The position numbers were made by a program, and so were the translations under genes. Shown here one piece after another: positions 48,926 through 59,497 of a DNA stretch of 64,000 nt (position 1 is the first letter of the stretch; each line of letters begins with the position of its first letter). This DNA comes from Prochlorococcus sp. AG-388-F11. GTDB taxonomy: Bacteria > Cyanobacteriota > Cyanobacteriia > PCC-6307 > Cyanobiaceae. A model generated the notes under the pieces. That model was not told where the DNA came from. It saw nothing but the letters and a program-made list of their open reading frames with translations, and did no database searches. The stretch lies in the NCBI GenBank assembly GCA_003279845.1, contig QCGP01000003.1, positions 22,456 to 86,455 on the forward strand, read 5' to 3'.

Positions 48926-49372
48926 TTAAAGTTTATATCCCATTACTCTTATTCCATTTGGATCTAGTATGAATCCACTCTCTTCTAAACTTTTAAATGA
49001 AGAAACTGGAGCTTGCACAGAAATACTACATCCAGGCATTTCTCTATTTATTTTCTCAAGAGTTACTTGAAGCAATATCGAATAATAAAGTTGCTGATTA
49101 TTCCCTGGGGCTGCACTTAAATTCCATAAATTAGCATTTAATCCCCTGTCGGATGTAACCCTTACAAAGCCATATAATTTGTTTTTGAATTCATTCTGAA
49201 TTGTAAAAAAGAAATTACTTTTTTTAATAGCCTCTGAAAGGAGTTTTACTGGGTAAATTTCACAACCACAATTAGCTAAAAGTTTATTCACTTCTTTAGT
49301 TATTGGAAACTGAGAAGAGTTAACAAAATAACCTTCAGGGAGAACAAGTTTTTTTTTAGAAAAATATTGCAA
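48926..49372 (-). CDS. Putative GNAT-like protein downstream of ppc
   Basis: A 148-residue protein read after ppc with a three-base gap. The middle (LYGFVRVTSDRGLNANLWNL) and the end (FKSLEESGFILDPNGIRVMG) have the strand-helix pattern of a GNAT acetyltransferase, and the last part matches a typical GNAT ending with a LEESGF element. The acetyl-CoA loop (Q/RxxGxG/A) is not evident, so activity is uncertain. No membrane segment is present. The tail ends just beyond tRNA-Arg. Its link with ppc is positional only. Confidence 0.55.
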   Translation of the reverse strand: MQYFSKKKLVLPEGYFVNSSQFPITKEVNKLLANCGCEIYPVKLLSEAIKKSNFFFTIQNEFKNKLYGFVRVTSDRGLNANLWNLSAAPGNNQQLYYSILLQVTLEKINREMPGCSISVQAPVSSFKSLEESGFILDPNGIRVMGYKL

Positions 49373-49375
49373 TTA

Positions 49376-52345
49376 TCAACCTGTATTTCTCATACCAGCA
49401 GCTATCCCATTGATAGTTAACAATGCCCCTCTCAATAATTCACTTCTGCTATAAGCTCTTCTAGATTCATCTTTATCAATAACAAACTCGCTAATTGGGG
49501 GTTGTCTTGTTTGGTCTCTAAGTCTTCTCAAAAGTGAAACCTGTAAAAATCCCAATGGGATAATAGTTTTATTTCTCAAGTTTACTGATGATTTTAAGTC
49601 TCTATCAGATTCGAGTAGATTATTTTTCCCAGTAATTTCTAGTATTAAAGATTTTGTTAAGTTATATTCTTTAGAAATTACTTTAAAAATATTTTCAAAG
49701 GAATCTTTATTTTCTTTACTACCAAGAGTATCCACATAATATTTAGCAACTTCCAAATCCACTTTTGATAATGTCATTTCTACTTTGGATATAAGCATTC
49801 TAAAAAATGGCCATCTTTGATGCAGCACTCTTAGTAATTCAATTTGTTGTGGATCTGAATTTAATTCAGATGATAATGCAGTTCCTACTCCAAACCAACT
49901 TGGCAAAAGAAATCTACTTTGCGTCCAACCAAACACCCATGGAATAGCTCTTAAACTTGACAAATCTTTTGCGCCTTTTTTTCTTCTCGCAGGCCTGCTA
50001 GATATCTGCAATTTACTTATTTCTTCTATTGGCGTTACCTCTTGAAAGAAATTTAACAAATCAGGATTCTCATGCACTAATTTTCGGTAGTGAGATCTTG
50101 ATGTCTCTGCAAGTCTAGACATTAATTGATTCCATTCTGGAGTAGCATCGAGTCTATTATTTACTAAACTATTCTGGATAACAGCTGTGGTAACAGTTTC
50201 TAGATTATACAAAGCTAGTTCTGGAAGACTATATTTTGAAGCTAAAACTTCGCCTTGTTCTGTTATTTTTATTCTTCCTTTTAAAGTACCGCTTGGTTGA
50301 GCTAATATTGCCTGATAAGCTGGGCCTCCTCCTCTGCCAACAGACCCTCCTCTTCCATGAAAAAGTCTCAGCAATATGTTATTTTTACTTGCAAGATTTT
50401 GAAGAGCTATCTGGGCTCTATGAATTTCCCAATTACTAGAAACAAAACCTGAATCTTTATTGCTATCAGAATATCCAAGCATTAATTCTTGAAGAGGTTT
50501 AAAAGATTCTCCAACTTTTGGCAATAATGATTTGTAGAAATCCAATTTAAACAACTTTTCCATTACTTCTGGCGCTCTCTTAAGGTCTTCAACAGTCTCG
50601 AAAAGAGGTACAACTAATAATTTTGACTTTTGTGAATTTTGATCAAGAAGTCCCATTTCTTTGGCAAGTAAGAGAACTTCGAGCAAGTCTGATGCACTAT
50701 GACTCATTGAAATTACATAAGAATGACAAATACGACTTCCAAATTCTTGTTGCAATCTCTTAACCATTTTAAAAACTGAAAAGGTTTCTTCAGTAGTTTT
50801 AGTCCAATTGAAGTCGGAAGGAATTAAAGGTCTTTTTGTATTTAATTCGTCTACAAGCCATTTAATTTTATCTAACTCAGACATTTGATCATACTGCACG
50901 GATAAATCAAGATAATTTGTAAGCTCTTGTAAAGCATCACTATGCCTTGTACTTTCTTGACGAATATCTAAACTTGCTAAAGAAAATCCAAAAATATGAA
51001 CCTGAGTAAGTAATGTATTTACTGCTTCGCAAGTTAAATCTGTACTAATTAAACTATTTTTTATCAATTCGAGATCATAAGTAAATTCATTCACCGATTT
51101 GTAGTATAAATTATCAACTTTATCAATATTTTTTGTATCAATTTCCCCCTCTAAATCAAATTTCCAGCCACTCTCAGCTAATAAATTATTCCTTTCCTGA
51201 GTTAATCTTAATTTTTCTAAGATATAACTTAACTTTAATCGGTAAGGTTCTGATCTGTATCTTGTAGCCCTAGCTTCATAGATTTCTGGGAACTTAACTC
51301 TATCTGTTTCTAGTGACTCTAATAAAGAGGAACTTACTTGACTCCATTGCATTGAGACACTTAATTGATCTCTAAGATTAGATATTGCAATAATATATCG
51401 TTCCAACATTAACTGCCTTTGATAGCAGGCAGTTCTCCATGTTATTTCAGGAGTGACCGATGGATTTCCATCTCTATCAGAGCCAACCCAAGAACCAAAG
51501 TTACAAAAAGATTCAGAGGGCATCTGAACATCTGGATAGTTTTCGGAAAGTGCTTCAGCAATTCTTCCTCTCAATTGAGGCATTGCATTAAATAAAACTT
51601 GCTGAAAATAATGCAAAGCATAATCTACTTCGTCTAAAACTGAAGGTTTAAATTGATGCAATTCATCAGTCCTCCACCAAAGTCTTACTTCCTCTTTTAA
51701 TTGGATTTTTAGAGAGTTTTTTTCTTCTTTTGTAAAAAATTGATCAGCCTGTATTTTTTTTAACAGATTTGCGACTCTAGTTTGCTTATGTCTAATTGTA
51801 TGTCTTACTATCTCGGTCGGATGTGCAGTAAAAACTAGGCGAATATCCATTTCCTGCAATAATGCCTCTAATTTTCCTGGAGGTACATTTAATTTCCTCA
51901 ACCTATAAAATAATTCTCTAAATGTTACTGGAGCATTTTGCCTAGCCAAGGCTGGGGCAAAAGGATCAAGATTTTCCGGGGATTTTTGAACATTCTTATT
52001 AGTAAAACTTTGAATATATCTATCTTCTTCAACTCTTTGTTCCAAAATATTAACTAGTTGAAAATATAACGAGAACGCCCTTGCTGCCGCAATAGATTCG
52101 GCCAAATCCATAGAATTTACAATATCAACTATTTCATTTTTAAAAGTTTTTGAACTATCACCATCAATTTGTTTTGAATAACTTAATTCTTTAAGCTGTA
52201 TCAATCTATCTGCTTGATCCTCTGGGCATTCTTCTCTAAGCACAGATTCCCATAGATCCTCTATTAATAGACGATTTTTATCAAGTGGATCATTACTACT
52301 TACAAGATCCACATTATTATTTTTAATCTGTTGAAAAGATTCCAT
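49376..52345 (-). CDS. ppc: Phosphoenolpyruvate carboxylase
   Basis: Fixes bicarbonate onto phosphoenolpyruvate to give oxaloacetate and so refills the TCA reactions and aspartate supply. The 989-residue protein has the catalytic histidine motif [14 protein letters not shown], the second active-site motif [13 protein letters not shown], the [14 protein letters not shown] loop and the C-terminal AAGMRNTG that is essential in the family. It follows gshA by 53 bases and is probably expressed with it. Confidence 0.98.
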   Translation of the reverse strand: MESFQQIKNNNVDLVSSNDPLDKNRLLIEDLWESVLREECPEDQADRLIQLKELSYSKQIDGDSSKTFKNEIVDIVNSMDLAESIAAARAFSLYFQLVNILEQRVEEDRYIQSFTNKNVQKSPENLDPFAPALARQNAPVTFRELFYRLRKLNVPPGKLEALLQEMDIRLVFTAHPTEIVRHTIRHKQTRVANLLKKIQADQFFTKEEKNSLKIQLKEEVRLWWRTDELHQFKPSVLDEVDYALHYFQQVLFNAMPQLRGRIAEALSENYPDVQMPSESFCNFGSWVGSDRDGNPSVTPEITWRTACYQRQLMLERYIIAISNLRDQLSVSMQWSQVSSSLLESLETDRVKFPEIYEARATRYRSEPYRLKLSYILEKLRLTQERNNLLAESGWKFDLEGEIDTKNIDKVDNLYYKSVNEFTYDLELIKNSLISTDLTCEAVNTLLTQVHIFGFSLASLDIRQESTRHSDALQELTNYLDLSVQYDQMSELDKIKWLVDELNTKRPLIPSDFNWTKTTEETFSVFKMVKRLQQEFGSRICHSYVISMSHSASDLLEVLLLAKEMGLLDQNSQKSKLLVVPLFETVEDLKRAPEVMEKLFKLDFYKSLLPKVGESFKPLQELMLGYSDSNKDSGFVSSNWEIHRAQIALQNLASKNNILLRLFHGRGGSVGRGGGPAYQAILAQPSGTLKGRIKITEQGEVLASKYSLPELALYNLETVTTAVIQNSLVNNRLDATPEWNQLMSRLAETSRSHYRKLVHENPDLLNFFQEVTPIEEISKLQISSRPARRKKGAKDLSSLRAIPWVFGWTQSRFLLPSWFGVGTALSSELNSDPQQIELLRVLHQRWPFFRMLISKVEMTLSKVDLEVAKYYVDTLGSKENKDSFENIFKVISKEYNLTKSLILEITGKNNLLESDRDLKSSVNLRNKTIIPLGFLQVSLLRRLRDQTRQPPISEFVIDKDESRRAYSRSELLRGALLTINGIAAGMRNTG

Positions 52346-52398
52346 ATAGTAATTATGTCACAAGTGAAAATATTCAGATCAAATGTTTGTTTAAATGA

Positions 52399-53517
52399 TC
52401 AAACACTTTCATCTTCATTCTTGATCATATCATCGACAGAAATTTTCATTATTTGCTCAATGGAAAGACCTTTTTCATATTGATTTATCCACTTCATAGA
52501 TTGATTACCCTCTTCAAGCACTGTATAGATAGGCTGCAAAAGATGTTTCATATTAAATTTTTCTGCGGTGGATGATAAATCTGTCAATAAGTTTTGAATC
52601 CATTCTCTGCAAATAACTTTTTCACCATCTTGCCAGTGAATTAACTCTGAATTAAGACTGTCTTTAGCAGCATTAATTTCATTTTGATCACATATTTCAG
52701 ATAATTCATTGATGGAAAAAATGCTCGCATTCAAAGGATCTAAAGTATTTAAATTTTCAAAAAGATTTAAAATCCTTAGTTCTAGTAGAGCCGTTATCCC
52801 CAGCAGCAAATTAATATCATGAACAAAATCACAAATTCTTAATTCCAAACGATCAAGAATTAAAGGCCTTTGAGGACCATTAGGTCGGATTGAAGACCAA
52901 AAATGCCTTATGTTTTGCATATTTTCATTAGCTAAATTTTTCTCGATCCAATCAATATAGGAATTATGATTTACAAAAAAAGGAACTTTACTTGGTGTTT
53001 TAGGAAACTGAATCCATCTTTGAGAATGATTTTCAGTAATTTTATTATTTAAAAAAGGTGAGCTAGCACTTATTGATAGATACAAAGCAGCCTCAGATCT
53101 TATCAACCTTATAGCAGCAAAAAGCTTATCTAAGTTATCTATTCCAATATTTATATGGACACTTGAAGTTGCTATAGAGATTCCATAATTGTCTTGTATG
53201 AATTGATGATAAACATTATCAATATCAGATCTTTGAAATTGAATATCATGTTCAAAACAAAGAGTAGATGAAGGAATAATTGTTAACCCTTTATTATTTA
53301 GCCATTGTCTTAATTTTTTTCTAGGAGTTATTAATTTCTCGTATAGAAACTTGTAGTCTTTTTCAGGGGTTGTTATGTATTCAACATTTCTGTCATCTGG
53401 TTCTTTAACAAAATCAGAAAAAATTTTTTCAATATCAGCTGAAACACCTATATGAGAATTTAAAGAACCTGTGAAAAGTTCCACTTCAAAACCTTTATAG
53501 AGATTAACTTTACTCAT
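52399..53517 (-). CDS. gshA: Glutamate-cysteine ligase, cyanobacterial type
   Basis: First step of glutathione synthesis. The 372-residue protein begins LYKGFEVELFTGSL and contains TSSVHINIGIDNLDKLFAAI, RPNGPQRPLILDRLELRICD and ELIHWQDGEKV, the pattern of the cyanobacterial/plant-related GshA group. The start codon lies one base after the trpE stop, so gshA is translationally coupled to trpE. The gene pair is unusual by pathway, but compact neighbours like this are common in this genome. Confidence 0.93.
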   Translation of the reverse strand: MSKVNLYKGFEVELFTGSLNSHIGVSADIEKIFSDFVKEPDDRNVEYITTPEKDYKFLYEKLITPRKKLRQWLNNKGLTIIPSSTLCFEHDIQFQRSDIDNVYHQFIQDNYGISIATSSVHINIGIDNLDKLFAAIRLIRSEAALYLSISASSPFLNNKITENHSQRWIQFPKTPSKVPFFVNHNSYIDWIEKNLANENMQNIRHFWSSIRPNGPQRPLILDRLELRICDFVHDINLLLGITALLELRILNLFENLNTLDPLNASIFSINELSEICDQNEINAAKDSLNSELIHWQDGEKVICREWIQNLLTDLSSTAEKFNMKHLLQPIYTVLEEGNQSMKWINQYEKGLSIEQIMKISVDDMIKNEDESV

Positions 53518-55038
53518 TTATTTATCCAAACAGGCTAATGCTTTTAGAATCCCCTTAGCTTTATTAATTGTCTCTTGATATTCATTTTCAGGAGAAGAAT
53601 CAGCAACTATTCCGGCTCCAGCCTGAACTGATACATTATATTTTCCATCTTTTGAGGGTTTAACTATCATCGTTCTTATTGTAATTGCCGTATTCAATGC
53701 CCCATTGATATCAATAGATCCGTAAACTCCTGCATAAGGACCTCTAGCATCTTTTTCAAAGTTTTTAATCAATTGCATAGCTCTTATTTTTGGAGCACCA
53801 GTTACAGTTCCAGCGGGAAAACATGCCTTTAACAAATCCCATACATCAGTATCTGTTTTTAAGATTCCCTCCACTTCACTCACAATATGCATAACATGTG
53901 AATATTTTTCAATAACCATTAAATCTTTAACCTCCACGGTACCAATTTCACAAACTCTGCCTAGATCATTTCTTCCCAGATCTATTAGCATTACATGCTC
54001 TGCTATTTCTTTTGGATCTTTCAATAAATCCTTTTCTAATTCGAGATCTTTTTGCGGATCATTACCTCTAGGTCTTGTACCAGCTATTGGTCTTAAACTT
54101 GCAATAATCTGATTTTTTTTATTTTTTTCAGCTTTTACCATTACTTCAGGACTGGATCCTATCAGATACCATGAGCCAAAATCAAAAAATGACATATATG
54201 GAGAAGGATTAACCATCCTTAAACTTCTATATAAATTAAAAGGATTATTATTTACTTGAGTATGGAATTTCTGACTAATTACTATTTGAAAGATATCTCC
54301 TTTTCTTATGTATTCTTTTGCGGAGAGAACTGCATCCTCAAAATCTTTTTTCTTCCAATTACTTTTAATATCTAAATTCGAATTCTCATTTTCATTCCAC
54401 TCTAAAAACTCGTTTTCTTTCAGAGGAATTTTCATTAATTCCCTAATTTTCTTTATTTTAGAAATTGAGTTTAGATAAACTTCTTCAATACAAGAATCTT
54501 TGGAAGAAGTAGTATCTGCGTATGTTACTGCGGTAATACATCTTTTTATTTGGTCAAAAACCACTAGCTGATCAAAAAACATCCAGGAACCATATGGTAT
54601 GTTATTTTTCTCTATTTCATTTATTGGGACGCTTGGTTCTATTTGATTAATTAATTCATAACCCCAAGAACCATATAATTGTCCAATTGATGGCAAATCA
54701 TCAACCGTAGACGACTTATATTCCTTTGTCCAAGTTTTTAAAATATTAAAGGGATTACCTTTATATACTTCAGTTTTTCCATTATTCCATGTTTTAACAA
54801 TTTCTTCTCCGTAACAAACGGCTTCCCAAAGAGGTTCAGTAGCAACAATACTCCATCTACCCAAACTTTCTCCACCTTCTACAGATTCAAGAAAAACACC
54901 GTGCGAATTCTTTGAAGATAATTTCAACCAAGTCGACAATGGTGTCTCTAAATCTGCTGGCCAAGTTTGAATGATAGGTATAAAATTTTTACCTTCTTTG
55001 TGAGCCTTTAAAAAACTATCTTTCTGTGAGCTGATCAT
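53518..55038 (-). CDS. trpE: Anthranilate synthase component I
   Basis: Converts chorismate to anthranilate with a glutaminase partner, opening the tryptophan pathway. The 506-residue protein has EGGESLGRWSIVATEP near the N-terminus, the chorismate-binding SPYMSFFDFGSWYLIGSSPE, RPIAGTRPRG and the C-terminal GTVTGAPKIRAMQLI. The glutaminase part is not in the window. It is followed without gap by gshA and starts 59 bases after the psaD stop on the same strand. Confidence 0.97.
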   Translation of the reverse strand: MISSQKDSFLKAHKEGKNFIPIIQTWPADLETPLSTWLKLSSKNSHGVFLESVEGGESLGRWSIVATEPLWEAVCYGEEIVKTWNNGKTEVYKGNPFNILKTWTKEYKSSTVDDLPSIGQLYGSWGYELINQIEPSVPINEIEKNNIPYGSWMFFDQLVVFDQIKRCITAVTYADTTSSKDSCIEEVYLNSISKIKKIRELMKIPLKENEFLEWNENENSNLDIKSNWKKKDFEDAVLSAKEYIRKGDIFQIVISQKFHTQVNNNPFNLYRSLRMVNPSPYMSFFDFGSWYLIGSSPEVMVKAEKNKKNQIIASLRPIAGTRPRGNDPQKDLELEKDLLKDPKEIAEHVMLIDLGRNDLGRVCEIGTVEVKDLMVIEKYSHVMHIVSEVEGILKTDTDVWDLLKACFPAGTVTGAPKIRAMQLIKNFEKDARGPYAGVYGSIDINGALNTAITIRTMIVKPSKDGKYNVSVQAGAGIVADSSPENEYQETINKAKGILKALACLDK

Positions 55039-55097
55039 ATTAATAATGTCAACCCAAATTATAATTATATACTTCTTTTATATCAACTTTTAGGAGG

Positions 55098-55520
55098 TTA
55101 ATCAAAAGTATTCTTAGTAGTAAATTTCAACCCAGCTGGATTAGGATTCTCACCTATTCTCCTTGGATTATGACCAACTTTCTCTCTTCCCTCATTAACT
55201 TTTTCAGGAAAAACACCATCTTTAGGGTGTAAAAATTCAGTATCTCCACCCGGAAAAATTCGGTAGATTTTAAAGTCCTCAATTCTTGGTTTGAAAGCTC
55301 TCAATTGTGTCCCTAATGCAAGGCATTGTTCTTTTCTTGCGAAGTACATTAAATTATCACCTTCATGCATAATGGCGGCACCGCCGGTGGGTAATTCAAA
55401 TGCTTGTTCTTTTGAACTTTTCCATACAATTGCATATTTTTCTTCGGTTTCTGCTGAGTTTAATAAACCCCCAGTACTTCCTATATGCTTTGGAAATTGA
55501 CCAACTAAAGTTTCAGTCAT
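55098..55520 (-). CDS. psaD: Photosystem I subunit II
   Basis: The stromal PSI subunit that docks ferredoxin and stabilises PsaC. The 140-residue protein has [60 protein letters not shown] and [20 protein letters not shown], all diagnostic. The promoter should lie in the 111 bases between it and the histidine kinase gene upstream. A ribosome binding site is not clear. Confidence 0.98.
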   Translation of the reverse strand: MTETLVGQFPKHIGSTGGLLNSAETEEKYAIVWKSSKEQAFELPTGGAAIMHEGDNLMYFARKEQCLALGTQLRAFKPRIEDFKIYRIFPGGDTEFLHPKDGVFPEKVNEGREKVGHNPRRIGENPNPAGLKFTTKNTFD

Positions 55521-55631
55521 ACTAGATTTTGAGTTATTTATATTAAGAAATTAGCATTCATATTTTGCAAAATTGAAAATTGATAGGAAATTTTCTACAT
55601 TATTTAATATATGTATAACTTGTTTCTCATT

Positions 55632-56999
55632 TCATTTTGAATCTGAAATCGGGAAAAATACTGTTAAACCTGTATCACGCCTTTGTGTGACATGGCCTCC
55701 TAAACTAGCTAACAACTTTTGAGTGGCATTTTGACTTAGTTGCAAACTACCCGTTTGAGGGTTCCAATTTAAAACAGGGCCTATGTCAGAACTGTTATCT
55801 TTTTTTAATGTTTCTTTTTGAATACGATCTAATTTTTGTACTTTTAATTGAAGTTTGAGTTTTTGACCAGCTGGTCTTAATTCTAAAATTAATGTACTTC
55901 CTTCTTTTAATCCTCTAGTATTTTTATCAATTAATCCTCTTAACATTAATTCTAATTTTTCAGAATCACTCAAAATTTGTGGAAGTTGATTTGGTATATC
56001 GATCTTTAAAGAAATTCCTCGCCGATTTAATTGTTCATTCCAAAGAGGAGAAAGCTTTTTAAAAATTTCGGCTAAATCAATCTTGGCTAAATTATTTAAT
56101 GAGGGAACTTCATTACTCACTAATTCTGCTGCATTAAAGATTAAACCAAACCTGTCAATTTGTTCGTTACATTCATTATCTATTTGAATTAAACGATTTC
56201 TCATTGATTCATCCATATTATATTTTTTTAAAGTAGAACTTATGAGTGTTTTTATTGTTGCCAAAGGCGTTCTCACTTCATGAGAAATCGCACGTAATAA
56301 TTTTGTTTCAGTTAATTGAACATTTTTTTCATCATTTTTTAAAGAATTCTGAATATTATGATTTGGAACCAAATTCGCTAATTTTGCCGATAATATTGGC
56401 CAAAATAACTCTACAAATTTATTATTAATATTTAGATTTCCTAAATTATTGATTGCATTACGAAATTTAACTCCCTCTTCATAATTTTCCTGTTTTAATT
56501 TCGCATGCATTAATTCAATTGAGATTTTTAGGCTTTCTTCATCACACTTCATTAATAGAATTTTCTTATCTTTTTCTCCTACAATTGATAATATGCATTG
56601 AAAATTGGGTGTTATTATCATCAAAAAAGGTTCATAACCGTCTTTTTGGCTAAGATTTAAAACTTTATAACTACTAACCAAATCGAAATCTTTTTTTATC
56701 TTATCTGAATTATTGACAGGTAAAAACCCTGCATTCTCATTTTGAAAGTATGGAAACCCCTCAGGCGACCACAACCAACCATCTAGTTTATTAAAAAACT
56801 TTTTATCATTAAGAGCTGGCAGAGGAGATGCAACCCAAATACCCCCTTTTTGGTAATTCTTAGAAAGGAACTCTTTTTGAATTACTTCTAAGGAGGCCCA
56901 CCACATTCTTCTTGAAGTATCATCATCAACATGTATTGTTTGAACTCCTTTAATCAAAAGGTCTTGGATTTTTCTTATAGTTATTTGTGATTCCATCAA
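55632..56999 (-). CDS. Sensor histidine kinase with degenerate ATP-binding part
   Basis: A 455-residue two-component kinase. Residues 1-200 are an N-terminal region without membrane segments and of unknown fold, so the protein is probably cytoplasmic. The dimerisation domain holds the phospho-accepting H240 in SHEVRTPLATIK. The ATPase domain has an N-box-like LMLRGLIDKNTRGL, but the usual DxGxG and GxGLGL boxes are missing or altered (QTGSLQLSQNATQKLLASLG, DTGLTVFFP). Whether it phosphorylates, or acts only as a partner, is open. It overlaps the rodA end by four bases and precedes psaD. No response regulator is adjacent. Confidence 0.8.
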   Translation of the reverse strand: MMESQITIRKIQDLLIKGVQTIHVDDDTSRRMWWASLEVIQKEFLSKNYQKGGIWVASPLPALNDKKFFNKLDGWLWSPEGFPYFQNENAGFLPVNNSDKIKKDFDLVSSYKVLNLSQKDGYEPFLMIITPNFQCILSIVGEKDKKILLMKCDEESLKISIELMHAKLKQENYEEGVKFRNAINNLGNLNINNKFVELFWPILSAKLANLVPNHNIQNSLKNDEKNVQLTETKLLRAISHEVRTPLATIKTLISSTLKKYNMDESMRNRLIQIDNECNEQIDRFGLIFNAAELVSNEVPSLNNLAKIDLAEIFKKLSPLWNEQLNRRGISLKIDIPNQLPQILSDSEKLELMLRGLIDKNTRGLKEGSTLILELRPAGQKLKLQLKVQKLDRIQKETLKKDNSSDIGPVLNWNPQTGSLQLSQNATQKLLASLGGHVTQRRDTGLTVFFPISDSK

Positions 57000-58267
57000 A
57001 TTCTTAGTGATCTAGAACGTTTCAATATAGATAAGACAAATCCAATAGATATAAAATTAATCACCAATGCAGTTCTTCCATAGCTCATAAAAGGAAGGGG
57101 AATTCCAGTAACTGGTCCTAATCCAATAGTCATAAATAAGTTAATAATTATTTGGAATAAAAAAGTTGCGGTGATCCCAATTACGATTAGAGATTCAAAA
57201 TCAGTCCTAGCAATTTTTGCAATATTAATAAGCTTTTTAATCAAAAAAAAGAACATAAATAAAACTATTATGCATCCCATAAATCCCAACTCTTCTCCTA
57301 AAGCACTGAATATAAAATCAGTATGTTGTTCTGGTATAAATTGCAAATTAGTTAGTTTACCTCGTAACAATCCAGTCCCAAAAAATCCTCCAGAACCAAT
57401 TGCAATTTGACTCTGTATCAAGTGATATCCACCACCTAATGGATCTCTATTTGGATCTAAAAATAAAATTAATCTATCTTTTTGATATTCTTTAAACCCA
57501 TATTGCCACAATATTGGTGTCAATTTTGCCACCAATAAATGAAAGGAAATAGCTAGTGCAGAAAAAATAATTTTCTTTTTCGAAGATCTATAAGCAAGAT
57601 ATCCTATAAATGGAATCCAGAAAATAAGAAGAGTTGGTGAGGTTAAATATAATATTGAAGTAACAATACAAAAGATTAATATCAAGATCCACTCTACAGG
57701 CATTTGAGACCAATAGAGCATGACACCTGTCAAAACTAATAAAACTAAAGAGGTGCCTAAGTCCGGTTGAAAAAAAATTAACAACCATGGAGCAATAACT
57801 ACTAATAAAGGTAATACTAAATCTCTTATTGTTAAAATAATTTTTTTATCAAGTACGAAAGCTAGAGTTAATACAGTACTTAATTTTGCAACTTCTGAAG
57901 GCTGAAAAGAAAAAATTCCCAAGTTTAGCCACCTTTGAGCACCAGAAACTGAGATTCCCAAAAAATAAATTAGAAATAATGATACCAAAGTTGATAAATA
58001 AAATGGGATCAAATAGTTCCTTAGTCTTTCTAACGGAATATAAGAAATAAAAAATGCCAAAAAATAACCTAAAAAACCAGTTAAGATATGACTCAAATAA
58101 TTCGATACTAAAAAGTCATCCTGAATACTTTTTATTAATAAACCCGAAATAATGACTAAAAACAGTGGGATTAAAAGTAGTGGGGAAAAAAAATATCCCC
58201 CACTTAAGTTGTCTTTTTTTTGTAAAAATCCTCTTTTATTTAATAAAGAAATTCTCCTAAACATCAA
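56996..58267 (-). CDS. rodA: Rod-shape-determining protein RodA
   Basis: A SEDS-family peptidoglycan polymerase of the elongation machinery, in the plasma membrane. The 423-residue protein has about ten hydrophobic helices. The conserved SGAQRWLNLGIFSFQPSEVA, IFFQPDLGTSLVLLVL, GGYHLIQSQIAIGSGGFFGT, FIPEQHTDFIFSALGEELGF and PLPFMSYGRTALVIN motifs are visible; the aspartate in the DLGTS loop is essential in relatives. Its start abuts the mrp stop, and it overlaps the histidine kinase start by four bases. Confidence 0.94.
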   Translation of the reverse strand: MMFRRISLLNKRGFLQKKDNLSGGYFFSPLLLIPLFLVIISGLLIKSIQDDFLVSNYLSHILTGFLGYFLAFFISYIPLERLRNYLIPFYLSTLVSLFLIYFLGISVSGAQRWLNLGIFSFQPSEVAKLSTVLTLAFVLDKKIILTIRDLVLPLLVVIAPWLLIFFQPDLGTSLVLLVLTGVMLYWSQMPVEWILILIFCIVTSILYLTSPTLLIFWIPFIGYLAYRSSKKKIIFSALAISFHLLVAKLTPILWQYGFKEYQKDRLILFLDPNRDPLGGGYHLIQSQIAIGSGGFFGTGLLRGKLTNLQFIPEQHTDFIFSALGEELGFMGCIIVLFMFFFLIKKLINIAKIARTDFESLIVIGITATFLFQIIINLFMTIGLGPVTGIPLPFMSYGRTALVINFISIGFVLSILKRSRSLRI

Positions 58268-59338
58268 TTAACTATCAACAAATTGATTCTTAATTAATTG
58301 AGCTAAATTACCAAATACAATAGAACTTTCTTTATTGGGCTGGCTTATTGAGATTGGTACACCTTTATTGCTTTCATCAACGAGAGGGATTTCAATAGGA
58401 ATTTGGGCTAATAATGGTAAATCATTTTCTTTAGCTAATTTTTGTCCACCACCTTTACCAAAAATTTCATATTTTTTACTTGGCATATCCGGCGGAATAA
58501 ATACTGACATATTTTCTACAATTCCCAGTAAAGGTACTCCGAGTTGTTTAAACATTGCTAATCCCCTCCTTGCATCTTGCAAAGATACTTGTTGTGGAGT
58601 AGTGACAACAATAGCTCCAGAAATAGGCACAGATTGAGAAAGGGATATTTGAGCGTCTCCTGTTCCAGGAGGCAAGTCAATAACCAAAAAATCAAGATTA
58701 TTCCATTCAACTTGGTACAAAAATTGTCGGATAATACTATTAAGCATCGGTCCTCTCCATATAACTGGCTGACCTTCTTCTATGAGGAAACCCATTGATA
58801 CCAATGAAATTCCATATTTATTTATTGGTATTAACCTTTGATCACTGCCACTACCTTCTGTAACCTTTGGATTCTGTTCGCTAACTCCCATCATTGAGGG
58901 AGTATTAGGTCCATATATATCCGCATCCAGCAAACCAGTTTTTAAGCCTAATTTAGCTAGAGAACAAGCTAGATTAACTGCAATGGTACTTTTTCCAACT
59001 CCCCCTTTACCACTACTAACAGCTATTACATGTCGAATTCCATCAATATTCTGCAACTCAGGCGCATTACTTTGATTTTGAGATTCTGTTTTGGATGGAT
59101 TATTATCTATCTCTATTTGAACATCGTCAATATCTTCAAAATCTAGTAGTGCTTTTCTAACCTCTTGTACAATTCTATCTCTCTGAGAATTTGCAAATGA
59201 TGGTAATGATAATGTTACGATTACTCTCGGTATAGTTACTCTTACGTTTTTAATCCAAGCTAATTCAATTACATTTTTCTGTGATCCAGCATCTAGAACT
59301 TTTTGTAAAGCAAAATTCGCTTCTTCTATTGTGGTCAT
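58268..59338 (-). CDS. mrp: Mrp/ApbC-type iron-sulfur cluster carrier ATPase
   Basis: A 356-residue P-loop ATPase that holds and passes on iron-sulfur clusters. The N-terminal 90 residues are a DUF59-type domain. The deviant Walker A is VSSGKGGVGKST near residue 110, with LLDADIYGPNTPSMMG, VIDLPPGTGDAQ and VVTTPQQVSL following. The usual CxxC that binds the cluster is not clear in the C-terminus (VENMSVFIPPDM lacks it). It abuts rodA and has a 159-base gap toward hemF, the divergent neighbour. Confidence 0.9.
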   Translation of the reverse strand: MTTIEEANFALQKVLDAGSQKNVIELAWIKNVRVTIPRVIVTLSLPSFANSQRDRIVQEVRKALLDFEDIDDVQIEIDNNPSKTESQNQSNAPELQNIDGIRHVIAVSSGKGGVGKSTIAVNLACSLAKLGLKTGLLDADIYGPNTPSMMGVSEQNPKVTEGSGSDQRLIPINKYGISLVSMGFLIEEGQPVIWRGPMLNSIIRQFLYQVEWNNLDFLVIDLPPGTGDAQISLSQSVPISGAIVVTTPQQVSLQDARRGLAMFKQLGVPLLGIVENMSVFIPPDMPSKKYEIFGKGGGQKLAKENDLPLLAQIPIEIPLVDESNKGVPISISQPNKESSIVFGNLAQLIKNQFVDS

Positions 59339-59497
59339 TAAATTTTTAAATATTTTGATAAGGTTGTTGACAGTTTAAAAAGATTAAGAACTATGTCGAA
59401 CTATCAAATAATAGGCAATAAGGACCCCCTAAGAGAAATTATAAAGGGAAACTTATAATTAACCAAAAAAATTTTTTCTTCAAGATTTACTAAATAA

